Positions 16,331 through 22,769 of a stretch of DNA of 41,459 nt are shown here, in pieces. Position numbers and translations under genes: made by a program. Position 1 is the first letter of the stretch. Each line of letters starts with the position of its first letter. The DNA is from Thermoflexus sp. (GTDB taxonomy: Bacteria > Chloroflexota > Anaerolineae > Thermoflexales > Thermoflexaceae), in assembly GCF_034432235.1 (NCBI RefSeq), contig NZ_DAOUCJ010000028.1, positions 1 through 41,459 of the forward strand. Direction: 5' to 3'. The notes beneath the pieces are model-generated. The model searched no databases. It was not told where the DNA came from and worked only from the letters and a program-made list of their open reading frames with translations.

Positions 16331-16370
16331 CTTTTCCCCGGGGGCTCGCAGGGCTCCAGGAGGGGAAAAG
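16331..16370. other. Inverted repeat between def and trxB
   Basis: CTTTTCCCC (16331-16339) and GGGGAAAAG (16362-16370) form a perfect 9-bp stem with a 22-base loop. No T-tract follows the stem on the plus strand, so it is a weak terminator candidate for def. A TGGTATACC extended -10-like sequence near 16400 could start a trxB transcript, but its -35 is not evident. Confidence 0.4.
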
Positions 16371-16438
16371 AACATCCTGTCATCCTGCATGCGAGCTCAA
16401 TGGTATACCCTATGAGTCCATTTCGGAGGGAAGCTCGA

Positions 16439-17398
16439 ATGGAGAATCTGATCATTCTGGGAGCCGGGCCTGCCGGGTTGACGGCGGCCCTCTACGCTGC
16501 ACGGGCGAATCTCTCGCCGCTGGTCATCACCGGCAACAGCGTCGGCGGCCAGATCGCCACCACGGATGTGGTGGAGAACTTCCCGGGTTTCCCGGAGCCC
16601 ATCGGCGGCGCCGAGCTGGCCGAACGCATGAAGCAACAGGCGGAACGCTTCGGCGCCCGCTTCGAGTTCGATGAGGCGATCGAGGTCGACCTCCGGCGTC
16701 ATCCTTTCCGGGTGCGCACCTATAGCGAGGAATACGAGGCGAAGGCGGTGATCGTGGCCACAGGGGCGACCCCTCGCCGCCTGAACGTCCCCGGCGAGCA
16801 GGAGTTCTGGGGGCGGGGCGTCTCTGTATGCGCCACCTGTGATGGCTTTTTCTTCACGGACAAAGAAGTGGTGGTGGTCGGCGGGGGCGATAGCGCCTTC
16901 CAGGAAGGGCTGTTCCTCACCCGCTATGCTCGGAAGGTGACCATCATCCACCGGCGGGATCAGTTCCGCGCCCAGCCCATCCTTCAGGAGCGCGCCCGGA
17001 ACAACCCGAAGATCTCCTTCCTGATGAACACCGTCGTCACCGCCATCCTGGGCGACGGCAAAGTGCGGGCAGTGCGGCTGAGGAACGTGAAGACCGGGGA
17101 GGAATGGGAATTCCCCACGGATGGCGTATTTATCTTCATCGGTTACGAGCCCAACACCGCGCTGTTCCGGGGGCAGCTGGAGATGGATGAGGCGGGCTAT
17201 ATCAAAGTCAACGAGCGACTGCACACCAGCGTTCCCGGGGTCTTCGCCGCTGGCGAAGTGCATGATCGATGGTTCCGTCAGGCCATCACCTCGGCCGGAT
17301 TCGGGGCTATGGCAGCCATGGAGGCGGAGAAATTCCTGGCCGAGCTGGAACACCAGGGCTACCCGGCCCTGACCGCCGCGGGCGAATTGTCCCATTAA
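16439..17398 (+). CDS. trxB: Thioredoxin reductase
   Basis: This 319-residue FAD/NADPH flavoenzyme reduces thioredoxin. FAD binding is shown by GAGPAG at 8-13 and the C-terminal TSVPGVFAAGEVHD segment. The redox-active pair is CATC at 131-134, NADPH binding is GGGDSA at 148-153, and HRRDQFRA at 171-178 carries the arginines that favour NADPH. The ATG at 16439 has GGAGGG eight bases upstream; an in-frame ATG at 16412 lacks one. Its length is standard. The C-terminal flavin segment reads AAGEVHD rather than the usual AAGDV, a mild deviation. No thioredoxin gene is in the window. Confidence 0.95.
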   Translation: MENLIILGAGPAGLTAALYAARANLSPLVITGNSVGGQIATTDVVENFPGFPEPIGGAELAERMKQQAERFGARFEFDEAIEVDLRRHPFRVRTYSEEYEAKAVIVATGATPRRLNVPGEQEFWGRGVSVCATCDGFFFTDKEVVVVGGGDSAFQEGLFLTRYARKVTIIHRRDQFRAQPILQERARNNPKISFLMNTVVTAILGDGKVRAVRLRNVKTGEEWEFPTDGVFIFIGYEPNTALFRGQLEMDEAGYIKVNERLHTSVPGVFAAGEVHDRWFRQAITSAGFGAMAAMEAEKFLAELEHQGYPALTAAGELSH

Positions 17399-17399
17399 A

Positions 17400-17553
17400 T
17401 CCGTAGAAGCTGCTTCCGCGGCGACAGGGCAAGATGCGTCGAATGAATGCAACCTGGGGGCCTCCGGCCAGCGGCCGGCCGGCGCCGGCCAGAACGCGTC
17501 GGCGCAAGCCGACGCGGGGCACAAAGCGCCTCACGAGGCCGATTTCCATCGGC
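17400..17553 (-). repeat. Modular intergenic repeat, copy B1
   Basis: Read on the minus strand, this 154-base element repeats copy A (4477-4679) module by module: GCCGATGGAAATCGGC (17538-17553), GTGAGGCGCT, CCCCGCGTCGGC...GCCGACGCG, GGCCGGCGCCGGCCGGCC, AGGTTGCATTCATTCGAC, then GTCGCCGC...TTCTACGGA ending at 17400. It begins two bases after the trxB stop. Confidence 0.75.
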
Positions 17554-17576
17554 GCGCCCGCCGACGCCCGGCGCGG

Positions 17577-17698
17577 AGGGCGTCGAATGAATTCGACCTT
17601 TAGAGGCCTCCGGCCACCGGCCGGCCAAAAAGCGTCCTCACGTCGGCACAGGCCAACGCGGGGCGCGTTAGCGCCTCGGAAGGCCGATTTCCATCGGC
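17577..17698 (-). repeat. Modular intergenic repeat, copy B2 (shorter)
   Basis: A second copy in the same orientation as B1 begins with GCCGATGGAAATCGGC (17683-17698), continues GAGGCGCTAACGCGCCCCGCG, a GGCCGGCCGGTGGCCGG stretch, and ends in the perfect hairpin GTCGAAT-GA-ATTCGAC (17582-17597). It lacks the terminal TCTACGGA module. B1 and B2 together fill most of the gap 17399-17772, which holds no gene. Confidence 0.7.
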
Positions 17699-17772
17699 GA
17701 ACCCGTTATGCCTGGATGCCCTGCCGCTGAGGCGTTCGGGGAGCCTGAGGGCGCCTCCCGCGCCCTCATCCC

Positions 17773-18474
17773 TCACTCCTCCGAATCCGGCGCCGGGAGG
17801 ATCCGCCGGAGCGCCTCCTGGAGATCCCTGGGGAGGGCGCTCTGGCGCGCCTCTTTTCGCAGCCACTCCTTGAGTTTCCGCGCGTGAACGACCGGGATGC
17901 TGCTACCTTCCACATCCAGGCGCGCTTCCGGATGGGTGAAGACGATAACGGGCTGGATCGGGACTTCCCTCCCGTCCAGCTGACGGGCGAGATGACGACG
18001 GAGGGCTTCGGCCTCCAGCTGGGCTTCCCGGGTCGGGTTCCCCAGGGTATCCTGAGCCATCCAGCGCAGGAAACGCCGGAAAAGCCCCATCGGCTGGGAC
18101 CACCGGTCGTTCCGACAGCGGATCTCCCCCCGCTGCCATTTGACGACAAAGGTCCGCACCCCATCCGGGCCCACCAGGACGTGCTCCGCGGGGAGCATAT
18201 AGTGATAGAGCACATATCGATCATCCAAGCCTTTGAGCGCCTGGGTCAACGCCGCCTCTGGCCGGTCCGGGCGCACGAAGCGATGGATGTAATAGATCCC
18301 GATCTGGGTCAGCCCGAACCCCACGAAAAATGCGATGACCGGGATGAAAGCAAGCTGAGGATATAGCAGAGAGGTCACCAATCCGAGGATCAGGATGATA
18401 TAGCCGATGGGGAAGGCCCAGTTGCCAATCGCCGCCCGACGCTGGATATATCGTTCGTTGCGCACGACTTTCAT
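17773..18474 (-). CDS. Membrane-anchored NERD-domain protein
   Basis: From the ATG at 18474 (GGAGG about 10 bases upstream) this is 233 residues. Two hydrophobic segments at roughly 18-62 form a membrane hairpin. After that comes a NERD (nuclease-related) domain: LLG-like HVLVGPDGVRTFVVKWQRGE, a tryptophan (NDRWSQP), NPTREAQLEAEALRRHL, and PVIVFTHPEARL. The conserved Lys of the nuclease-like core is present in VVKW. NERD domains are related to restriction-type nuclease folds and their substrates are mostly unknown. A GTG at 18597 would lengthen it by 41 unlikely residues. It lies downstream of a small CxxC protein on the same strand. Confidence 0.82.
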   Translation of the reverse strand: MKVVRNERYIQRRAAIGNWAFPIGYIILILGLVTSLLYPQLAFIPVIAFFVGFGLTQIGIYYIHRFVRPDRPEAALTQALKGLDDRYVLYHYMLPAEHVLVGPDGVRTFVVKWQRGEIRCRNDRWSQPMGLFRRFLRWMAQDTLGNPTREAQLEAEALRRHLARQLDGREVPIQPVIVFTHPEARLDVEGSSIPVVHARKLKEWLRKEARQSALPRDLQEALRRILPAPDSEE

Positions 18475-18593
18475 CGGTTTCAGGCCTCCCGATTGAAGTA
18501 GGGGATCGAAAGAGCGCCAGCCCTCACTCCGGAGTGGAAACCGATCCTCTGACCCACCGTTTGATGCGTTTTGAGGGGTAGGCAACGCGCGCT

Positions 18594-18905
18594 TCACGCA
18601 CCGCGCAGTTGATGATACTCCTCAGGGGTCAGGAAGCGCCCTCCCTCAACAGTTCGTTTCACCACGCGATAACGGCCATCCAGATGCACTTCCGCTCGCA
18701 TTAGCTGGAAACAGCGGTCGTCCATGATCTCCTTAATCAGCACATAGCCGGTTCCGGCTTCCTCGGGGTTCAGGTCATACCGGCGGTCGGCCCGAACGGC
18801 AACCGGAGCCCCGCACCGCTCACACTGCACGTAGAGCCATATTGCGTCGGGATCAACCTCAGTGATCTCCCCGCCCAGAAGCTCCCGAATCCTGCGCCAG
18901 ATCAT
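18594..18905 (-). CDS. Small conserved-looking protein with a CxxC motif
   Basis: This 103-residue protein starts at an ATG with GGGAGG about nine bases upstream. It opens with MIWRRIRELLGGE and has a single CERCGAPVAVRADRRYDL segment at about 34-51, followed by an alpha/beta-looking region ending TVEGGRFLTPEEYHQLRGA. One CxxC alone would not make a full zinc ribbon; a further Cys occurs in DDRCFQLMRAEV. No family is recognised. It stands just upstream of the NERD-domain gene. A possible -10 (TACAAT at 18951-18956, minus strand) lies about 46 bases before the start. Confidence 0.72.
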   Translation of the reverse strand: MIWRRIRELLGGEITEVDPDAIWLYVQCERCGAPVAVRADRRYDLNPEEAGTGYVLIKEIMDDRCFQLMRAEVHLDGRYRVVKRTVEGGRFLTPEEYHQLRGA

Positions 18906-19015
18906 GGCCGGACCTCCCTTTCCAGACCACGAGCTCGCTATCGGAACCGTATTGTATCCCGATCCAGACGGACGGGGTTGAGCATGAACGGAGAGGGCAA
19001 GATGCCGATCTACGT

Positions 19016-20329
19016 TCAACCGTGGGCTTCCCTCTCTGGGCCCTCCCAGCGCCCGAGGATCAGCGAGACGTTGTGTCCCCCGAAACCGAAGGCGTTCACC
19101 AGCGCCCGGCGCACCCGGGCGCGGCGGGCCACGTTGGGGACGTAATCCAGATCGCATTCGGGATCCGGGGTTTCATAGTTGATGGTGGGATGGATGATCT
19201 GGTGAACCAGCGTCAGCGTCGTGGCGATGGCGCCCAGCGCCCCCGCCGCGCCCATCGTGTGACCGATCATGGATTTGGTGGCACTGATCGGGATCCGGTA
19301 AGCGGTTTCCCCGAACACCTGCTTGATCGCCATCGTCTCAATCGGATCATTTAACCGGGTGGAGGTCCCATGGGCGTTGATGTAGTCGATCTCCTCCGGC
19401 CTGAGCCCCGCATCCTGGAGGGCCCAGCGCATCGCGCGAGCTGCTCCGGCCCCATCCGGCTCAGGGGCTGTGACGTGATGGGCGTCGGCGGCGTTGCCGT
19501 AACCCAGGACCTCCGCATAGATCCGGGCGCCCCGGGCGCGGGCATGGGAAAGCCGTTCCAGCACCAGGATCCCGGCGCCCTCGGCGTAAACGAAGCCATC
19601 CCGATGGGCGTCGAAGGGGCGGCTGGCCCGCTCAGGCTCCTCGTTCCGGGTGGAAAGGGCCCGCATGGCCGCAAAGCCGGCGATGGCGAAATCGGTGATC
19701 AGGGCCTCCACCCCGCCACAGATCACCACATCCGCGATGCCCCGGCGGATCCATTCCGCCGCCTCGCCGATCGCCTGGGCACCAGTGGCACAGGCCGCAG
19801 CGACCGTGGCGATCGGGCCCTTCGCTCCGAAGTAAACGCTCACGTGGTGGCTCGGCATGTTGGGGATCGAAGCGACGAGGGCGAAAGGGCTCACTCGGGC
19901 CAGCCCCTGGGTGCGGAAGATCTGGATCTGACGGTCAGCCACCTCATAGCCCCCCATCCCAACTCCGATCAACGTCCCCACCCGCTCGGGATCCGGGAAC
20001 CCATCGAACCCGGCGTCCCGCACGGCTTCCAGCGCGGCCACCACGGCGAACTGGGAACAGCGGGCCATGCGCCGGGCCTCTTTCGAGGGGAGGGCAACGG
20101 TCGGATCGAAGCCCTTCACTTCGCCGGCGATGCGGACCGGGAGCCCTGAGGCGTCGAACTGGGTGATGGGACCGATGCCGGAGCGGCCGGCGATCAGGCC
20201 CTCCCAGAACGCCCGGACGTTCAGGCCGAGGGGGGAAAGAGCCCCCATCCCGGTGATCACCACCCGCTGGTTTTCCGAACGGGAAAGCGACACCTGGCTC
20301 ATCCGGGGCAACCTATGGAGCTCTCTCAT
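19016..20329 (-). CDS. fabF: Beta-ketoacyl-ACP synthase II
   Basis: This 437-residue thiolase-fold enzyme elongates acyl-ACP with malonyl-ACP in fatty acid synthesis. The active-site Cys180 is in AAACATGAQAIGEA, and the two catalytic histidines are in NAHGTSTRLND and KSMIGHTMGAAG. The opening RVVITGMGALSPLG and the ending NAFGFGGHNVSLIL are typical. The ATG at 20329 has GGAG five bases upstream and gives nine more residues than an internal ATG at 20302 that lacks a Shine-Dalgarno. No acpP, fabD or fabG is adjacent, so it is not in a classical fab operon. A long hairpin (20370-20416) lies between this start and the preceding gene. Confidence 0.94.
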   Translation of the reverse strand: MRELHRLPRMSQVSLSRSENQRVVITGMGALSPLGLNVRAFWEGLIAGRSGIGPITQFDASGLPVRIAGEVKGFDPTVALPSKEARRMARCSQFAVVAALEAVRDAGFDGFPDPERVGTLIGVGMGGYEVADRQIQIFRTQGLARVSPFALVASIPNMPSHHVSVYFGAKGPIATVAAACATGAQAIGEAAEWIRRGIADVVICGGVEALITDFAIAGFAAMRALSTRNEEPERASRPFDAHRDGFVYAEGAGILVLERLSHARARGARIYAEVLGYGNAADAHHVTAPEPDGAGAARAMRWALQDAGLRPEEIDYINAHGTSTRLNDPIETMAIKQVFGETAYRIPISATKSMIGHTMGAAGALGAIATTLTLVHQIIHPTINYETPDPECDLDYVPNVARRARVRRALVNAFGFGGHNVSLILGRWEGPEREAHG

Positions 20330-20369
20330 CCATCTCCGTAAAGCTTCATCCAGGAAGGGCGAAACATCA

Positions 20370-20416
20370 TTTTGAGGCCGGTCGGATCGCCGGGGGCGAT
20401 CCCCATGGCCTCAAAA
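20370..20416. other. Long interrupted hairpin in the fabF leader
   Basis: Outer arms TTTTGAGGCC (20370-20379) and GGCCTCAAAA (20407-20416) are perfect complements. Inner arms GGATCGCC (20384-20391) and GGCGATCC (20395-20402) are also perfect and enclose a GGG loop, separated from the outer arms by 4x4 internal mismatches. The T-run is on the 5' side in both orientations, so it does not fit a terminator. It lies 41 bases before the fabF start and is a candidate regulatory structure or operator. Confidence 0.6.
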
Positions 20417-20448
20417 ATCCGGGAACATCCCCGCGATGGCATCCCTGC

Positions 20449-21510
20449 TCAGATGATCCCCACCTGACTGTAGTCCCCCAGGGTGAATTTATACGCCTTC
20501 GGCTTCATCGGCGAGTGGGTGATCGCCACACGGCGGCCGATCAGGCTGTCGGCGATCCGCGGGATGTCCTCAATGCGGCAATGCTCCAGCACAATGCTGT
20601 GCTCGATCTCGCTGTTGACGATCTCACAGTGATGATAGATGCTGGTGAAGGGGCCGATATAACTGTTCACAATGCGGGTGTGTTCACCGATGATCGCCGG
20701 GCCACGGATCCGGCTGTTGATGATCTCCGCGCCCTTCTCGATGACCACCTTCCCTTCCAGTATGGAATCCCGATCCACATAGCCCTCCACCCGCGGCTCC
20801 AGCTCCTCCAGCACCAAGCTGTTGGCGGCAAGCATATCGATGGGCTTCCCCGTATCGATCCACCACCCGGTGTGAAGATAGGGATAAACCCGGTAGCCTT
20901 TCTCCACCAGATATTGAATGGCGTCCGTGATCTCCAGCTCGCCCCGCCAGCTGGGGCGGATGGCTTCCACGGCCTCGAAGATCGGCGGCCGGAAGAGATA
21001 GATGCCCACCAGCGCCAGGTTGCTCCGCGGCTCCCGGGGCTTCTCCACCAGCCGCACGATGCGGCCGTTTTCCAGCTCCGCCACTCCATAGTGCTGGGGG
21101 TCAGGGACCTCCTTCAGGACGATCTGGGCGTCGTAGTCGCTTTCCAGGAACATCTGCACCAGATGGCGAATCCCCCCCTGGATGACATTATCGCCCAGGA
21201 ACATCACGAAGGGCGTGTCCCCCAGATAGCTCCGGGAGATTTTCACGGCGTGGGCCAGGCCCAGGGGCGCCTCCTGACGGATATAGGTCACCTTCACCCC
21301 CCAGCGGCTCCCATCCCCCACCGCCGCCATCACCTCAGGGGCCGTATCCCCCACCACGATCCCGATATCCGTGATGCCTGCGTCTCTGACCGTTTCGATG
21401 ACCCGGAAGAGAACCGGCTTGTTGGCGATGGGGATGAGCTGCTTGGCGCTGGTGAAGGTCAGAGGATACAGGCGAGTTCCCTTCCCTCCGCTCAGGATCA
21501 GCGCTTTCAT
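20449..21510 (-). CDS. rmlA: Sugar-phosphate nucleotidyltransferase, long RmlA type with beta-helix tail
   Basis: This 353-residue protein likely makes dTDP-glucose (or another NDP-sugar) from a sugar 1-phosphate and NTP. The nucleotidyltransferase domain begins MKALILSGGKGTRLYPLT, with the FLGDNVIQGG metal-site region near 110, VVEKP-like RLVEKPREP near 165 and GWWIDTGKP near 225. Residues of about 250-330 are hexapeptide-like repeats of a left-handed beta-helix. This long form is known as a glucose-1-phosphate thymidylyltransferase variant in thermophiles and archaea. GGGAGAT is six bases before the ATG. It adjoins the exopolysaccharide cluster, which it may supply, but is separated from it by an AbiE remnant. 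A -10-like TAGAAT lies upstream near 21640. Confidence 0.9.
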   Translation of the reverse strand: MKALILSGGKGTRLYPLTFTSAKQLIPIANKPVLFRVIETVRDAGITDIGIVVGDTAPEVMAAVGDGSRWGVKVTYIRQEAPLGLAHAVKISRSYLGDTPFVMFLGDNVIQGGIRHLVQMFLESDYDAQIVLKEVPDPQHYGVAELENGRIVRLVEKPREPRSNLALVGIYLFRPPIFEAVEAIRPSWRGELEITDAIQYLVEKGYRVYPYLHTGWWIDTGKPIDMLAANSLVLEELEPRVEGYVDRDSILEGKVVIEKGAEIINSRIRGPAIIGEHTRIVNSYIGPFTSIYHHCEIVNSEIEHSIVLEHCRIEDIPRIADSLIGRRVAITHSPMKPKAYKFTLGDYSQVGII

Positions 21511-21688
21511 GGATCTCCCGCTCCTCTTGGGGTTTCGGGATTAGTAGGAATCTATCCCCTCCCACCTGCGCCCCCTTCGGGCGCTTGCGGGCGGGATCCG
21601 GCCGACCGAACCCCGCCGCACCTCCAGCGTTTTCCATTCTATCCGACAATCCGACGCTCGGGCAGCGGTTCGGCGTTCCGCATTCCCT

Positions 21689-21716
21689 GTAGGGCAACTG
21701 CAAGCAGTTGCCCTAC
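21689..21716. repeat. Perfect 12-bp inverted repeat with 4-base loop
   Basis: GTAGGGCAACTG (21689-21700), loop CAAG, CAGTTGCCCTAC (21705-21716). The palindrome lies eight bases before the point where homology to an AbiEi-type antitoxin begins, so it sits at or near the break that removed the antitoxin N-terminus. It may be a mobile-element scar or an independent intergenic repeat. Confidence 0.75.
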
Positions 21717-21723
21717 TCCCCTC

Positions 21724-22017
21724 TACCGTCGCGTGCGCTCCGATTTCTTCTTCGGTTATCGGCTGGAAGAGGTGGCCCCCGGCCAGCGGGCGTTCATCGC
21801 CCTCCCGGAAAAGGCGCTGCTGGACCTGATTTACCTGCGCCCCGAGAGGGACCTGGATGTCTATCTGCGGGAGCTGCGCTTGCAGAACCTGGAGCGTCTC
21901 GATCCCCAGCGCCTGCACGAGTTCGCCGGGCGCTCGGGCGCGGTCAAATTCCGCCGGGCAGTGGATCTCATTCTTGCCCTGAAAGCGCAAGAAGAAGAAG
22001 CCTACGAAGCCCTATGA
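21724..22017 (+). pseudogene. C-terminal remnant of an AbiEi-family antitoxin
   Basis: The plus-strand frame encodes about 97 residues, with YRRVRSDFFFGYRL, then AFIALPEKALLDLIYLRP, YLRELRLQNLERLDPQRL and a final VKFRRAVDLILALK. The ALPEKALLDLLYLRP pattern and following helices are characteristic of the C-terminal part of AbiEi-type (type IV) antitoxins, recalled from family knowledge. The N-terminal winged-helix domain is missing, and there is no start codon with a ribosome-binding site at this boundary. It lies between two minus-strand genes. The open frame continues upstream only as noncoding antisense. Confidence 0.65.
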
Positions 22018-22082
22018 AAGATCACCTGGTGGCCCTGCTGACGAGGGAAAACCTGGCGCGGATGCTAAGAGTCGATGGGTAA
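22014..22082 (+). pseudogene. N-terminal remnant of an AbiEii-family toxin
   Basis: An ATG overlaps the antitoxin stop (ATGA at 22014-22017), the usual arrangement of abiEi/abiEii. The frame reads MKDHLVALLTRENLARM and stops after 22 residues. The MKD.L..LL opening resembles AbiEii-type nucleotidyltransferase toxins, but the catalytic domain is absent. With the truncated antitoxin this appears to be a dead toxin-antitoxin locus. The match is short and rests mainly on the overlap and position. Confidence 0.45.
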
Positions 22083-22142
22083 CGTAGAGGACTCACGCTG
22101 GTTGATCCGATGGAGCTCTGCTCCTCTTTCCACCAGGGGCAC

Positions 22143-22748
22143 TTATCCCGCCCAGAGGATCACCCCCAGCACGGCGGCGTGGACCCGTTCCAGGGCCTCG
22201 CGGGCCTGGAGGAGATGGGCCCGACGGGTGCGGCGGACGCGCGCGATGAGGAGCGCGCCATCGCTGTGCTCCGCCAGCGTGAGGGTCCAGCTCACGGTTT
22301 GCGCCGGCGGCGCGTAAATCAGGATCCGCTCCGCCCGTCGCCGGAGGGCCTGGAGGAGCTCCCCCACCCTCCGCGGGCCGGGAGGCTGTCGATCCGGCCC
22401 CGGCGCGCCGGCGGGCAACAGGATGAGCCCGGGGATCCCGGTCTCGACCAGGGCTGCATCGATCGATCCTCCCATCCCGGTGAGCAGGCCGCGAAGACCG
22501 GGCGAGGAGGAAACCCTCAGCTCCTCGTGGAGCCGGGGCCGTTCCAGATCCGCATCCACCAGGAGGGTTTGCCGGCCTGCCTCTGCGAAGGCGATGCCCA
22601 GATCCCGCGCGACCTCCGCCGCCGGCTCTCCGGGGGATGCCGGCGTCAGCAGCAAGACCTGAAGCGGGTGCTCCAGGCGCAGCGCCTCCAGGTTCGCTCG
22701 CAGGATCCGGTAGGCTTCGGATATCATCGGCCAGGATCGGGGTTCCAT
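22143..22748 (-). CDS. CpsD/BY-kinase-like P-loop protein lacking Walker A
   Basis: This 201-residue protein has the family opening MISEAYRILRANLEALR (8-24) and Walker A' LLVDADLERPRL (62-73). At the Walker A site, however, the usual GEGKST is replaced by SPGEPAAEVARDL (38-50), with no Lys or Ser/Thr to bind phosphate. No C-terminal tyrosine cluster is seen. It is last in the exopolysaccharide cluster, 21 bases after the Wzz gene stop, where CpsD-type kinases normally sit to regulate chain-length proteins. It is likely catalytically dead and may act as a structural partner of the Wzz proteins. The start has no strong Shine-Dalgarno; an ATG at 22727 is also possible. Confidence 0.8.
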   Translation of the reverse strand: MEPRSWPMISEAYRILRANLEALRLEHPLQVLLLTPASPGEPAAEVARDLGIAFAEAGRQTLLVDADLERPRLHEELRVSSSPGLRGLLTGMGGSIDAALVETGIPGLILLPAGAPGPDRQPPGPRRVGELLQALRRRAERILIYAPPAQTVSWTLTLAEHSDGALLIARVRRTRRAHLLQAREALERVHAAVLGVILWAG

Positions 22749-22769
22749 CGCCGCTGCCGGATGCGAGGT

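Noticed and set aside
20370..20416. Hairpin before fabF as an intrinsic terminator of the nucleotidyltransferase gene
   Set aside because: The T-run precedes rather than follows the stem on each strand, so it does not fit the terminator pattern.
20515..21720. Upstream part of the open frame that contains the AbiEi-like remnant
   Set aside because: This stretch is antisense to the nucleotidyltransferase gene; antitoxin-like sequence begins only at about 21724.
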